Assembly (NCBI GenBank): GCA_021399435.1
Contig: JAJTUP010000027.1
Location: forward strand, 682,001-746,000
DNA length: 64,000 nucleotides
Reading direction: 5' to 3'
Origin: Diaporthe sp. PMI_573
Lineage: Eukaryota; Ascomycota; Sordariomycetes; Diaporthales; Diaporthaceae
The notes beneath the pieces are model-generated. The model had not been told where the DNA came from and ran no database searches. It saw only the letters and a program-made list of their open reading frames with translations. The position numbers and the translations under genes are program-made. Positions 1 to 11,674 of the stretch are shown one piece after another. The first letter of the stretch is position 1, and each line of letters opens with the position of its first letter.

Positions 1-1
1 C

Positions 2-859
2 GGCTACCGGCACCTGGACTGCGCCTGGTTCTACCAGAACGAGGGCGAGGTCGGCCAGGCCATCCGCGACTTTCTGAAGGAGAACCACGACGTCAAGCGT
101 GAGGACATCTTCGTCTGCACAAAGGTCTGGAACCACCTGCACAAGCCAGAGGACGTCAGGTGGTCCTTCAACGACTCCCTCAAGAAGCTGGGCCTGGACT
201 ACGTCGACCTGTACCTCGTCCACTGGCCCATCGCCGCAGAGAGGACCGACGACTACCAACCAAAGCTCGGGCCTGACGGAAAGTACATCATCAACAAGGA
301 GCTCACAGAGAACCCGGAGCCGACGTGGCGCGCCATGGAGGAGCTGGCAGAGTCCGGTAAGGCCCGCGCCATCGGCGTCTCCAACTGGACTATCGACGGC
401 CTGAAGAAGCTCTTCTCGTTCGCCAAGATCAAGCCCGCCGTCAACCAGATCGAGATCCACCCCTTCCTGCCCAACGAAGAGCTCGTCAAGTTCTGCCTCG
501 AGAACAACGTCCTGCCCGAGGCGTACTCCCCCCTGGGCTCCCAGGACCAGGTCCCCACCACTGGCGAGAAGGTGCGCACCAACAAGACGCTCAACGAGGT
601 TGCTGAGCGCAGCAACCACACCCTGGCGCAAGTCCTGCTGGCCTGGGGCCTGAGGAGGGGCTACGCTGTTCTGCCCAAGAGCTCCACCCCACACCGCATC
701 GAGAGCAACTTCGAGGTGCCCAAGCTGTCCGACGAAGACTTTGAGGCCGTCAACCAGGTGGCCAAGGGCCGCCACACGCGCTTCGTCAACATGAAGGACA
801 CTTTCGGCTACAACGTCTGGCCTGAGGAGTCTCCGGAGAAGGGCACCGCCGCCGCCTGA
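2..859 (+). CDS. Aldo-keto reductase, 5' end outside the window
   Basis: NAD(P)H-dependent carbonyl reductase of the aldo-keto reductase superfamily, probably cytosolic. The frame is open from base 2 to the TGA at 857-859 and gives 285 residues, so about 35-40 N-terminal residues are missing because the window begins inside the gene. The catalytic tetrad is visible: Asp and Tyr in RHLDCAWFY, Lys in CTKVWN and His in LVHWP. The later family motifs GVSNW, NQIEIHP and LPKSS (the cofactor phosphate-binding region) are in order. No intron is seen. The sequence resembles fungal glycerol-dehydrogenase/aldehyde-reductase types (GCY1-like), but the substrate cannot be told from sequence. The family is certain; the physiological role is not. 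Confidence 0.93.
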   Translation, partial: GYRHLDCAWFYQNEGEVGQAIRDFLKENHDVKREDIFVCTKVWNHLHKPEDVRWSFNDSLKKLGLDYVDLYLVHWPIAAERTDDYQPKLGPDGKYIINKELTENPEPTWRAMEELAESGKARAIGVSNWTIDGLKKLFSFAKIKPAVNQIEIHPFLPNEELVKFCLENNVLPEAYSPLGSQDQVPTTGEKVRTNKTLNEVAERSNHTLAQVLLAWGLRRGYAVLPKSSTPHRIESNFEVPKLSDEDFEAVNQVAKGRHTRFVNMKDTFGYNVWPEESPEKGTAAA

Positions 860-1860
860 GAAGTCCTGACCCTGATCAAATTGCACCACCGAGCCATTGG
901 CCTGGATGCGCCTGAAGAGGCTTGGGGAGTAGAGCAACACATAAAGTGATTGGAGATACCCAACGATGAGAGCGAGCGAGGGTTTGAATTTTACGACAAA
1001 AACAAAATGTACACAGCACTGGATGAGACCCGACCGTGTTAGACTAATAGACCGGTTCGCCCTCGATACGACTTCATGCTTACATAGCCCAATACCTGCG
1101 GCCCGGCGCGCTGTCGTCCCCGCATCCGGTTGACTATGCAGATCTGTCATCCATGTGAAACGCATCCTCTTCTTCAACCCCGGATTCGCGTACGAGGCGG
1201 GGAAGACCGCCTGTACTGTGTAACGCAAATTGATCTCCCAAGCCGTCCGTCCCGGAGAGAAGTGGGGTATCCATGTTCACTGCTGTTGTCCTGCACCGTG
1301 TACATATTATCCAATGGTGCCGGCTGTAAGGAATTGAGAGCACTCTTCTAACGAGGAGACTTTCATCCGACAATTCTCGTCTTTACAGCTACGCATGATG
1401 TGGTGCTGCTTCCATCAATCCCGTACCCGAAGCACTGAGCCGATGACGCGCCCCACATCCGAGCACTAGGCTTGAATTTTGCCAGGCACACAACGTTCGG
1501 CCGCCTTGGAGTTGAGGCTAGTAACAGCACTACCGATGACCGCACGATCATGCCCAGACCGAGTGTCAGCATTGCGGCCAAGGGGAGGGGGTGGTTGCAC
1601 TGGATTAAGCAATAAGAAGTCATGCCCTTCTTTCCTATGAGGGGTAGCGAGAGCATGAGAGCGAGCATCTTTCAAGACGTCTCATTTCTTGTCTATCACC
1701 ACCTGATTGTGACCAGCCCTGACTCAGTAAATACAACCCTGAGCCGCGCCGCCGCATGCAAACCCCCTTGCAAATAAAAATCACAAGGCACATAAGAGAA
1801 TTTTATCCTCCGCACAGGCCTGCGACGATCATTATTCGGAGCAGCGAGCATCTGTTGGCG
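860..1860. other. Intergenic region, no gene recognised
   Basis: This stretch separates the aldo-keto reductase stop from the alpha/beta-hydrolase start. Short open frames on both strands have no recognisable motif and no supporting splice signals. It probably holds the 3' UTR of the first gene and the promoter of the second. Confidence 0.5.
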
Positions 1861-2685
1861 ATGACGTCGAGCACGACGTTCGTCCTGGTCCCCGGCGCGT
1901 GGCACCCCGTGTCTGCGCTGGACCCCGTTGCAAAGCAGCTCAGCGCCGCCGGGTACACCGTGAGGGGTGTTGACCTCCCGAGCTGCGGCGCGGAGCCCCC
2001 GCTTGACGATTTCGGCCCGGACGTCGACAAGATCCGTGGGGTCATTGCGGAAGAAGCGGATCGGGGCCAGGACGTGGTCTTGTTCATGCACAGCTACGGC
2101 GGCGTCGTCGGGACGGAGTCTTGCCGTGGCCTGGGGAAGAAGGAGATGGAGGCCGCTGGGAAGAAGGGCGGCTTGGTGAGGCTGATTTACTGTGCTGCCT
2201 TTCTGCTGGGCGAGGGTGGGTTTCCTGCCAGGGTCTAAAAGCTCACGGGTAATTACTTGCTAACGTGAGGTCGATCTCCAGGAGTGTCTCTCTATGACCA
2301 GCTCGGTGGCAAGCCGCTACCGTGGTTCATAATCACAGACAACGAGACTCGCTTAAAGGCCGACACACCCGAGGAGATCTTCTACAACGATCTCAGTGCC
2401 GCTGAGGCAAAGAATTCTGTTGATACTCTGTCGCATCACAGCCATAAGGTTCTTTTTTCGAAGCTCACGTATCCTGCGTACAAGAACATCCCGACTTCTT
2501 ATCAATTCTGTAAGAAGGACAACGCCATCCCGTTGTTTGCCCAGGAAAAGATGGTCGAGGACGCCAGGGCTCTTGGGGTACACGTCGATACAGACACGTT
2601 CGATGCGTCGCACTCGCCGTTCCTGAGTATGCCGGACGATGTTGTTGCAGCATGCAAAAGGGCCGTTGGTTTTAATTCTTCATGA
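1861..2685 (+). CDS. Alpha/beta hydrolase, two exons
   Basis: Predicted CDS is join(1861..2215, 2282..2685), 252 residues. It is a small serine hydrolase of the alpha/beta-fold (AB hydrolase 6/methylesterase-like) group. The N-terminus has the strand and oxyanion motif LVPGAWHP, the nucleophile elbow is HSYGG, and the catalytic His is probably in DASHSPFLS near the end. The intron (66 bp) was chosen from donor GTGGGT at 2216, branch point TGCTAAC near 2258 and acceptor CAG at 2281. The join gives EGVSLYDQLGG with no break in frame, which fits the family. An in-frame upstream ATG at 1756 exists but would add a non-conserved leader. The substrate is unknown; carboxyl-ester hydrolysis is the family expectation. 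Confidence 0.85.
2216..2281 (+). other. Intron of the alpha/beta hydrolase
   Basis: A 66-bp GT-AG intron with donor GTGGGT and a CTAAC branch point about 18 bp before the acceptor. It contains the in-frame TAA that would otherwise end the first exon. Confidence 0.75.
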
Positions 2686-3329
2686 TCTGAGCCTTGTGAA
2701 TGGTCTCATATTGCTTGCAAATGATGATTGGAGCTTTCAGAAATTTTCTATATTGAGTGTCTTCCCAAATCTATGGCCATGTAGGACAAACAGTTTGAGT
2801 CTCGCTGCTGTGTCATGAATTAGCACATGAATACATAAAGGCAGAAACAACTGGCTACAACGCTTGAAATTAAACTTTTGCGGCACATGATTTTACTATA
2901 GCTGTAAAGCAATGATTAGCCTTTGTACTTATACAACATATTTCGCCCTATATTAACGAGTTTCTACAATTATGCTTCAACGCAGCCTAGGCCCTTGGTT
3001 TACAAAATATATATATTCAGAGCCGTTCAGTTTCCGAATTTGCAATGTTGCAAACACACACATTCAAGTGAGCTCATGGAGACCTCTGGATCTACAACTA
3101 TGGGACAACAGCATCTTATGGAAGAGAGGCAAGAGAGCTGCTTACTTTCAACGCCTACACAATGTCTAATCTGTGGCCTGAATGATATTTGTTTGTATTT
3201 TATAGGAGCTCATAATCTAGGAACGAGTTTCTTTGTGCCAAGAGATAGCGCTGCCTTAGTAAAATGGTTGTACTTCCAGAGTTTCCTCACTCGCAACTTA
3301 GACGGTGATGGGTATCACTCCCTGAACAA
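2686..3329. other. Intergenic, AT-rich
   Basis: This is the region between two convergent genes. It holds AT-rich sequence and short open frames without recognisable motifs. No RNA gene or repeat was identified. Confidence 0.5.
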
Positions 3330-4409
3330 TCAATTCAGAGGATGTTTGATCACCAATTTTCCAAACTTCCCTTGAGCCGCTACTTTTTGAAGCTCTATTA
3401 ACGCATCCTCCGCCTTCCCGTCAAAGGTCTCCACTGCTGGCATACAAAACCCTTTGCCATAATGAGCTACAGCCCACTCCACAGCGTTCCATGTCCTCTT
3501 CCAGTCGTCAACCCGCGCGGGTACAGTAACCTCTATGCCGTTTGGTAAACGCAGAGCCACGTCACTACGGGTGCAAGCTAGGGGCATCTTTAGACCAGGC
3601 TTGCCCGGATGGAAGACTGTGGTTAGAAACACCGTCTCGGGCCCCTTCAGTTGCTCTATCAGCTCCACGGCCTCGCCTGATCCCGCCGCGTCTATGGCGA
3701 AGGACAGTTTGCCGCCTCCCGACCCCTGCGCGGCCGCCCTAATCTTGCTTGTGACATCGGGATCTTTGTAGTCGAAGCAATGCGTCGCGCCGAGGTCTCG
3801 GAGCAGTTGGTGTCGGGCCGGAGACGCCGTGGCGATGATGGGTGACACACCGCTCGCCCGGGCGAGTTGGAGGAGACAGAGCCCGACGCCGGTGGACCCA
3901 CCCCAAACTAACAACGAACCGTGACTTTGTCCCTGAAGTTCATTTCCACCTGGCGGTGGGACCTTGAAGAAGCCGTACAACGCGTCAGCCGCCGTGCAGG
4001 TGACCACGGTCAGCGCAGCAGCTTCCTGAGGCGGCAATCTCTCATGCACGCTGAAAATCATATCTTCGGGGACGGCCAGCTGGTCCTGGTGCGAGCCGTA
4101 CTTGTGCGGCCGCCCCACGCCCGTCGGAGTCATGCCGGCCACTAGTTGGCAGACTGCAAACTTGGCCTGGCCGGGTCCATTCGGTGGTGATTTCGGGGTG
4201 CGTAGTACGCGGCCACAGAAGTCATATCCCATCACAACGTCTCGGATTCCGAGTCCTGGTGCATGTTTTATATCAGCCGGGTTGGCGCCCGAGTATAAAA
4301 CTTCGATCAGATATTCGTCGTCCCCTGGAGTAGGCAAGGCAAAGTTTCGGTTGACTGATGTCTTGCAGTCATTGTCCACGAATAGGCAGGTGTTCTCCTG
4401 TTGAGGCAT
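3330..4409 (-). CDS. MDR-family zinc-free alcohol dehydrogenase / trans-enoyl-reductase-like
   Basis: An intronless 359-residue NADPH-dependent oxidoreductase of the medium-chain dehydrogenase/reductase superfamily. The N-terminal GroES-like half (about residues 10-130) carries the family signature YSGANPADIKH and VMGYDFCG. The Rossmann half has the dinucleotide motif GGSTGVGLCLLQLA near residue 170 and ATASPARHQLLRDLGA after it. The structural and catalytic zinc ligands of classical ADHs are absent, as in quinone-oxidoreductase-like and stand-alone enoyl-reductase (LovC/toxD-like) proteins. Such enzymes often act in trans with polyketide synthases, but no synthase lies in this window, so that role is not supported here. 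The ATG at 4409 is the first in the frame. Confidence 0.88.
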   Translation of the reverse strand: MPQQENTCLFVDNDCKTSVNRNFALPTPGDDEYLIEVLYSGANPADIKHAPGLGIRDVVMGYDFCGRVLRTPKSPPNGPGQAKFAVCQLVAGMTPTGVGRPHKYGSHQDQLAVPEDMIFSVHERLPPQEAAALTVVTCTAADALYGFFKVPPPGGNELQGQSHGSLLVWGGSTGVGLCLLQLARASGVSPIIATASPARHQLLRDLGATHCFDYKDPDVTSKIRAAAQGSGGGKLSFAIDAAGSGEAVELIEQLKGPETVFLTTVFHPGKPGLKMPLACTRSDVALRLPNGIEVTVPARVDDWKRTWNAVEWAVAHYGKGFCMPAVETFDGKAEDALIELQKVAAQGKFGKLVIKHPLN

Positions 4410-5033
4410 CCTGATGTTGTGGATGAGCGAGTGGTGTTGCTGTAATCGGAGCCGAAATTGGATTCGTGTAATTCCATGACTTTATAAAATACAGCTTGAA
4501 GCAACGAGTTCCTTTTGATGATCGGATGTGCATTAGCCTCGGACTGTCGGAGAACTTAAGGTCTGCGAGTCCAAGAATAGGGCCCGTCGGGAAGTGGAGG
4601 GAACTCTTCCGCTTCCGAGACCAATGCACCGGCCACCGAAGACTCGTCGGTGGGGACGGCGCCGAACTTCGACGAGAGACGACGTGTGTAGGCGTCGCCG
4701 TCGGATTGAGCTCAATAAAAGACCACCGCTGCGTTTAAGTTCAGGTTCTAGTTTTGTCGAGGCTCGATGAACCAGTTGTGCCTGATTTCGGCTCTGAAAC
4801 TGTTAAGGGGGCAATATGCCCTACTATTTAAAGACTACTGTTGGTACGGCCCTGATGCCATGGGTCAGGGGGTCTTTACACGTACAAATAGAGGCGAGCA
4901 AAAGCCGTACTCTCTAGGTACGGGGTCGATTCTTGCTATAGAAGGAAGAAAGGAAGCCATCGCCAGCATAGGCGCCAAAGTACTTAGTATAGTAGCCAGC
5001 CTTCTACTAACTAAGCCAGACCGGCCCTTCTGA
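4410..5033. other. Intergenic region upstream of two divergently oriented genes
   Basis: Promoter-proximal DNA of the minus-strand reductase and the plus-strand zinc-finger gene. An open frame at 4767-5033 lies in the same frame as the next gene and ends at TGA immediately before it, so part of this stretch may be a 5' exon. No motif supports this. Confidence 0.4.
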
Positions 5034-6411
5034 TTGGCCACAGCCGGGCCGGGCGTGTGGCCGCTTGGATTGCCCTCAAACCCACACCAAGTGTCTGGCC
5101 AGTTTTTATTCTCGTGGCCAGACCTAGGCTCCGCGCATTGGGTGGTCGTCTGTCCGCACCCGGACTGTACGGTGCCCGCGGGAGGGCACCCTCTGCAGGA
5201 GGGGAGGGCGATCAAGCATTTAAGGCTGCACGGCATCTATATCAAGGATGAGAGGGAGCTCATGTACCTTTTCGGCTTCCAGAGTATGTTTCGACGTCCC
5301 AGATGGTCTACGTCTTTATTAATACGTCGCAGTAGTTGAAGAAGACCGCCACGAGAGCTTACCAAAACACGCCTGTGTCTTGCCAGCAATCGCCAAGGAA
5401 CCAGTTCCTGGAGAGAGTACTTACCCTCGCATAGGTGTGTCTCCTGGCCCGAGCGGCTCGAGCGTGGAAGCTCCGTCTGTCGAGTGCACATCGGGCACGA
5501 TGACTGGTGGCAGTGATCTTGGGGATGGAAATCAAGCTCCAGCATACAGCCCAACCAATTCGGTAACGAATCTCGAAACCGAGGGGGGTACACAGGCCTT
5601 TGAGGATAAAGTAGTAGCCGCGTACGAAGTCCACCCTAGGAACAGGGACAGAGATCTCATGGACAGCTCAGACACCTCGATTGTAGACCCCGAGGCTCTT
5701 GGGACACCGACAATTGGCCTTCCCTCATCCACAAACCTTCAGCCTACAGGCATGGCAGCACACGCCATGCCGCCTTTAAGTGGAGGGCCTGGCAGAGACT
5801 ACATACCAGCTATATCTGTCGGTTCGGATAGTCGTTATTGTATAAAATGTCAAGATCAGTTGGGTCGATCTCGGGCAATATTATGTGCTGGGTGCAATAA
5901 TCTATATTATGCCTACTGTCTTGGCCTTCAAAACACTACCCTTCTATGGTTTTATGGTACAAGATGCCAGGCCTCCATGACGGAGGTGGGGAATCGTCCA
6001 AGACATACGTCGCGGCCGATGTCTGGGACGAATTCTTCAGCCCAGCCCGTCAACAACGCCAGCCCTTCCACATCGAAACGCAAACAAAGAGTGGCCCTTA
6101 AAGGCCGTAAAATCGGGAGACAAGGCCGCAGAGCAAGCGCTACGCCTAGAGTCCAAGGTAGAAGGCGCAATAAGATGGGTCACCGTCGCCAGAATACCAA
6201 ACAACAGAAGCCTGGTTACCAGAAGAGGCTGAAGGAAAGAGTGCGAGCGTCGTGTAAAGAACTCGATCTAGATAGGTCAAGGCGTAAGGCGGAGAAGAGG
6301 AAGATTCCACTGTGGCACAGAAGTAGGACACAACTGGTAACGAGAATTATCCAGTTGGACGAAGATGCAGATAAGCCACAGGAGGGTACGGTTGTGCGCA
6401 CAGCAGTGTAG
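5034..6411 (+). CDS. Zinc-finger and degenerate PHD-finger protein, possibly decaying
   Basis: Likely join(5034..5283, 5387..6411), with the 5' end undefined. Exon 1 encodes a C2H2-like module (CPHPDC followed by HLRLHG). The intron has donor GTATGT, a CTTAC branch site and acceptor CCAG, and the phases agree. Exon 2 holds a PHD-like module at about 5836-5972 with CIKC, CAGC and AYC. Its conserved His is Tyr and one of the last cysteines is Tyr. Both changes are C-to-T or G-to-A type. A long Arg/Lys-rich C-terminal tail follows. No ATG lies near 5034; the frame opens straight after a stop, so an upstream exon or decay must be assumed. A nuclear chromatin or DNA-binding role is inferred from the finger types only. 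Confidence 0.42.
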
Positions 6412-8545
6412 CGACTATCTAGCTATCGGGTAATAAGTGTGTCTTTAAATCTAGCTTGCTGCATTCCGAGGTTCTCAAGAATGAATGCTTGCAGTCAAGG
6501 TTAAAAAGGTTAAGACATATCACAACATGTTCATCAGGTTTTACCCTTTTGGGGAGGGGGTGCAGGATCTTGGGCACATAAATACCTACGTATCTAGCCG
6601 TACCAAATCTCGGAGTCCAGCTTCTCTCCAATGCATCAGTGATATCACAGAGAAAAGATACGGCTTAAGTTTAAGCTGAAATTGACCGAGAGGGGTGCTA
6701 ATGATGGCAGCTCACCCAACACATGCGGCGGCTTGCTCGGCAAGCTCTCTGTGACGAAGCTCAGTGCACACGGGATCCAACCAACGGTCCAAAGCGGAAG
6801 CTCCGCCAGACGAGAACTTAAGCGCCTGTAAGTCCATGAGAATCTGTCAGTTTCTAGAGTCTGGATTTTAGGTGGGTTGCACAAAAATGCTTGGCTTCAC
6901 GGTCGTCAAGGCCGCCATCCGCGTGAGTACCTCTACGCCAAGCCTACACCAGCCAATCCAGCCTACATATACCGTGGGCTCTGTGACCTACCCGCAGGTT
7001 ACTACCTAGGTACCCTTCCGGTATGTCAGAAGATCCCCTGCTCGCGTCGTTTGCTGTCCCCATGGACATGGCATGATCTTTCAATTCCCCGAGACGTGTC
7101 TCCGCCCGGCCTGCTTGTGAATTCGTCGGCTGCTCGCAAGTGGTAGGGCCACCAAGTTGCACACTCCTGCCGTTTGTCCCAGTCGTCGAAGTTAGACGCT
7201 CAGAATAGTTTCGCCACAGATCGGTCTAGCTGCCAGCTCGCACACTGCAAGGCCTACCCCCACAACTCCAGGAGCCCGACATGGACGGTTCTTATCTGGA
7301 GGTTCCTGATTTCCTTCCTCTCCTCCCTCCACCGCCCGCCATTATTACACATTGTTGCGTCACACACACCTTAACCACGCTATCCAGCATCACACACACG
7401 TGGACGACATATTCGGCTGCAACGCAGACCTGGGTTACCCATACGGTGACCACGTACATCTCGACCACCTACACTACCCATTGTTGCATGGTTTCTGAGC
7501 AGTGATTCTTATCCCATGACCCAGTTTCTCGCTATTATCTGAGGAGACACCGGCTACCATGTCGACCAAATTCGCCAGAATCCAGTACACCCCTCGGCGA
7601 CGCCTGCCTCTGTGTCACACACCCAGGTCAACCTTGGGCGGGAAATTTGATTTACACAGCCTTTTAACGGCTAGGAGTTGTCGGCGGAAAGCAAAAGGAC
7701 AACTCGGCATGGTTATGCACAAAGAACGTAAGTCCTCTGGATACACGCCCAAGCTGGTAACCAAAGATTGCCCCCAGGCTTCCGAGATCGTGCACGGCGC
7801 TACTTCTGAGAAGTCGGTCCTTCTCACTAACTTCAGTAGGACATGGCGCTCCCATTACCAGAGATTCACACAGCAGAAAGGGATGAGCCTTTGCACGGCT
7901 TGGTCGTCGGTCCCGACCACAATAATGCCAATGGAAACATCTCTGGAAGCTCAGAGATCAGTTGTGTGAAGGAGTCGTTGCCGACGCGGGACGTCCGGTG
8001 TGTGCTGTAGCAGGGAATGGGCACCTGCAGAGGGGTTTCAGTGAGCAACTTGTATTCTTCATCGTTATGGCTGAGCAAAGTTGTGCAAAAGTTTAAGGCC
8101 AAGAGGCCATGCTTAGACTACCATGTGTAGTATTTGTAGCAAGTAGGTTAAATTGTGTGTTAAAACCGTTTCCTGAGAGGCTTGTTGGAACACATAGTTG
8201 ATTTCAAACATAGGAAGGTATCCAGGAGGTAGTTAATGAGGAAGATGACAAGGAAAATCGGATGCTCAACGAGTAGAATTGCTGAGCAAGAATCAAGAGG
8301 ATTCCTAACCCCCGGCCCATGTGTTCTGCTGCATCTGAGGCAACGTCAACGTGGCAGCCATGTCCAAATTTAACCCCTTGGCTGGTGGTAAAACGAAGCC
8401 ATTCACTCTGTAGCTCGCACAAGTAAGGAGCAATCAATACACGGCCCAGTGTTGCTCGATCTGCCTCATTCTGTACGGCTGTGTGACCGCATTGCCATAT
8501 GTTGCGACGGGAGCCCCTGAGTCGTTGGCCCGGAGTACGTCCTGT
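6412..8545. other. Long intergenic stretch, no supported gene
   Basis: About 2.1 kb with only short open frames. One at 7281-7505 is Thr-rich because of low-complexity CAC/ACC sequence. One at 7559-7969 has no recognisable domain. No terminal repeats, tRNA or conserved motif was found. Confidence 0.45.
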
Positions 8546-9874
8546 CTAAAGACAGCCTGCGCCTCTTAGCCGAAGCGGACCGCGATCGCCGCGTCGCGAC
8601 ACGCTGTGGTTGCACGCCCTCCTCGCTTCCGCTATTTTCCTCGGGCTCCCGCCTCCCTCGATATCAGATGCCCAATTCACTCTCCTCTTCTTGCCAGATG
8701 GCTTGCCTAGCGGCTCTATTTCCTTGGTAGGGCTCGTTGTTCGAGACCTATCTATGTCCTCTTGATGAGCTTCACTTCGGACAAGGTAGTCGAACAGCTG
8801 CTGGGGTGCGAGATGAAGGGAAAGTGAGGGCTGGTCCAGAATATCATATTCCCCACATTGCTCAAGGTCTCGAGATAGCTGCTCTGCTACAGTATCGGGC
8901 AAAAAGTCGGTAATATGTAAGGTGAGACCACCGCCTTGGACTGCCTTGCCAGTCTGGTCTCGGAAGCACTGGTTTGAGATGATACGATCTGCACCCCTGT
9001 AGAATGAAAACACTGCTGCTGTTGAGGTAGCTGTGTTGTTTGATGCTTGATTTTGAGACGAGGATCGTGTCTGTCTTCGGGTTGCCTGTGTGTTCTTTTG
9101 CCGGAGCCGGGCTTTGCGCTTCTGCTTTGGTGTGTATTCCAAATCAACTGTGAGAACCGTCTTGATCTGCCCATCACTGTCTTCGTAGTACTGCTGAGCA
9201 AGGCCGGAGAGATCCTTCTTGTCCTTGTTCACCTTGGCACTATATGCAACTTCTAGGACAAAGGGTGCGTGTCTGTGGCCAAGATAACGATACTGGCCAT
9301 CCGGAGACTTGGTCGCAATGACTTTCTTACAGTCGACATCAAGCCCCACTTGTGTTGAACAGGCTTCATCGATATTTGCTATAGTCCTTGAAACAAGATC
9401 GGGTAGTGTACATTCGCTCTGGAGGTTGAGAATCCAGTTTGTGATCCTGGTAGACAGTTTGCCTAGAAAACCTCGTGGATTGCAGTTTGCACAAGTCGGA
9501 GGATCAGGCAACCGCTTCGTGGGTCGTAGTCGTGTCGGACAAGATCTGGGAAGTGGCCGGATGTCTCGTCAGATAGTCTATTGTATTGGTTTGGAGTAAG
9601 CTGGAACTGGAGCCAATCCGGCGATTCGTCGACGTGGAGAGGCAAGGGCAGGCCGTGTGTGTACGTGTGGATGATCTTGAGTACTCGGTTTGAAGTCACT
9701 GTCCTCCCTAGAAGTTGTCTCCTGCCCGGGTTTCCGTATCTCGTTTGTCTCGTCGCAGGTTTCGAAGGAGGTGTCGGGAGAGTGTTCTTCGTGCTCGGAC
9801 AGGCCGTGGACGGATTCGGTGGAAGGAGACGGGTAATCTGTGTGCGGCTTCTGCTCCGCCTTGGACTGAGGCAT
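8546..9874 (-). pseudogene. Fungal lineage-specific nuclease-like protein, frameshifted
   Basis: Three overlapping reading frames together resemble a large ascomycete family of unknown function. It reads from ATG at 9874 (Ser/Glu-rich start), then another frame from about 9660 (DWLQFQLTP and YDPRSGCLILRL), then the main frame 9475-8546. That frame has PFVLEVAYS, then a DLEY strand and a SFYRGAD segment. The E-V-x-Y-S pattern after a charged strand resembles the core of restriction-endonuclease-like folds, but I cannot prove catalysis. The second break lies in a run of four T bases at about 9470, and a one-base loss there would explain it. Either the gene is dead or the assembly has homopolymer errors. 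The C-terminus is basic (GKKRRVNW). Confidence 0.5.
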
Positions 9875-11372
9875 TTGAAAAGGCAGTGATTCAGTGCAAG
9901 CCTCAAAAGCATATAGTCACAAGGGTGTAGGTGTACGAGGGCATGGTCAAGAGTTCATTGATGATGGTGGATGAGATGACTGACGTTGGATTGCCAGTGG
10001 AGTTGGCGTGTGGAGAACATGCTGCATGGTGTTCCCTATGAGAACCACCAAAAGTATGCGCTCATTGTTGTCATGAGCGTGCCCGTCTTCCCATAGGCTT
10101 CGGGTTTGCTTCACTTACTCCTGGCGCAAAAGGCGTATACGGCAACCGAAGGGCGAAGGGAAGACCCAGGGTTAGATGGGCGCCAGCAGGCACAGATTGC
10201 ACGAATAAACACTGGTTTTTTTTGGGTTTTTTTTTAGCTTAATGTGGTCATGAAGCCAAGACCTCTCAGCTTTCACGGAGATAAGACCTTTCACAGAGAT
10301 AAGACGTTTGATTCCACAGAGTTGAGACATTCCACCAAGTAAAAGAGCAGTGCGACATTGAAACTGATTATCCAACTGATTTAACATCATTGCCATAGCA
10401 CATTGGCTATGACAGTACTGCTACTTAAAAGACATTAAGCAGATGGCTGAAGGGTGTGCACATACTGTCTCGGCGCCGAAGCTGGCGTAGGCAGACGTTG
10501 GGGTACTTAGTGTGAAGGTAAAAGATATTAATCCTAAACAAGAGATTAACCCATGCTATATAAGACATTTATGTACTTTAATAATAATTACAGACGCTAA
10601 CGTCAGCTAGATAGGAAATGAGCTAGAGGAAAGAGGAGAGAAGCTAGTGGACCAAAGAGTCTTAGAGGAGAGAGAGGTCATTAAGAGATGGCCAGACCCA
10701 CTCTGGGAGGATTAGCAATTCATCCAGCCCTATGGAGGCATATAGCAGCACGTCCAGCCGGGATTCTTTCCTTTATGGATGCATACGAGTGATTAATAGG
10801 GCCTTGGGTGTACATCTATACTCTCGGTCTGTTGGAATCTGGCGCTACTAAGTCAACTAGCTGCTCTTGCAGTAGTATGGCCAATGTTCAGTCAAATAGA
10901 TGCTGTATCTGCTGACAACTAGTACCCCCTTGATGAGTTTTTATCACATTCACGCTACCAGTCTCCTTGCTTTTATGTCTTGTTGAAACTTCAACGTGAG
11001 CGACAGAGCCGTTTAACCTAGCTGGCATAGGTACATAAGTTCATCGCGCTGAAAAGGATGGCTACAGACAGGGTAGTACAGCCAGGGCCCCTCTGCCTGG
11101 AACTTCCTAGAGCTGGCCTACCCTGCCACAGGGGCCCACAGGATGGCATTATTGGAGGGCGGCCCCGGGTGAAGTGGAAAAAGTCTAAGGACCACGAAAT
11201 GGACCCTATCTACGTGAGCCTATGAAGACTTATTTAAAGCAGCCACTACCCAGGGACATTGGACGTCTTTTCTCTTTAGATCACTCTATTTTCAAATCAT
11301 TTTAGTATACCACTACGAAACAGGACAATAATAGCATCTCTTTCAGGCATATTTTATAATATAATTACTAGA
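9875..11372. other. Intergenic flank of the retrotransposon nest
   Basis: Moderately AT-rich sequence with a poly-T stretch near 10217-10240 and no convincing gene. Base composition falls towards the copia insertion at 11378. It may contain older repeat debris, but no boundary was recognised. Confidence 0.4.
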
Positions 11373-11377
11373 CTTAC

Positions 11378-11603
11378 TGTTGGTTGGGCTTTATCGTATA
11401 CGATAGAAAGAAGTGTTAGCGAAGAGAAAAGGAGAGTGCAGACCGAATGGGTATTCCATTAAGTCTATGGGTCTGGTTGTTGCTTCGAAGGGTGTGGCGA
11501 AGCCACGCCCGTAGGGCGACAACCCTTTATAGTGCAGGCCCCGCGCTAGCCACGGGCCCTCCACTATTCACTTACAGACCTATTCACTATAGACCTATCA
11601 ACA
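11378..11603 (-). repeat. Copia LTR (left copy; 3' LTR in element sense)
   Basis: A 226-bp LTR with TGTTG/CAACA termini, preceded by CTTAC. It is nearly identical to 25747-25972; the one difference I saw is GTGCAG here and GTGTAG in the other copy. It keeps many CA/TG dinucleotides, unlike the interior. Confidence 0.95.
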
Positions 11604-11674
11604 CTGGCAGTCTTTTATTTATGCCGATGGCTGCTCCAAAAGTAGAAAAGAAAAGAAAAACAAAGAAAACAAAA

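Noticed and set aside
1..4409. Secondary-metabolite cluster (AKR, hydrolase, trans-enoyl-reductase-like)
   Set aside because: No core synthase, transporter or cluster regulator is in the window; three generic enzymes are not enough.
7281..7505. Thr-rich open frame as a possible mucin-like secreted protein
   Set aside because: It has no signal peptide and reflects low-complexity CAC/ACC DNA; no splice context.
7559..7969. 136-residue open frame as a gene
   Set aside because: No recognisable motif, cysteine pattern or signal peptide, and a length expected by chance in GC-rich DNA.
9463..9912. 149-residue minus-strand frame as an independent gene
   Set aside because: It is a middle part of the frameshifted nuclease-like gene; its start is not natural.
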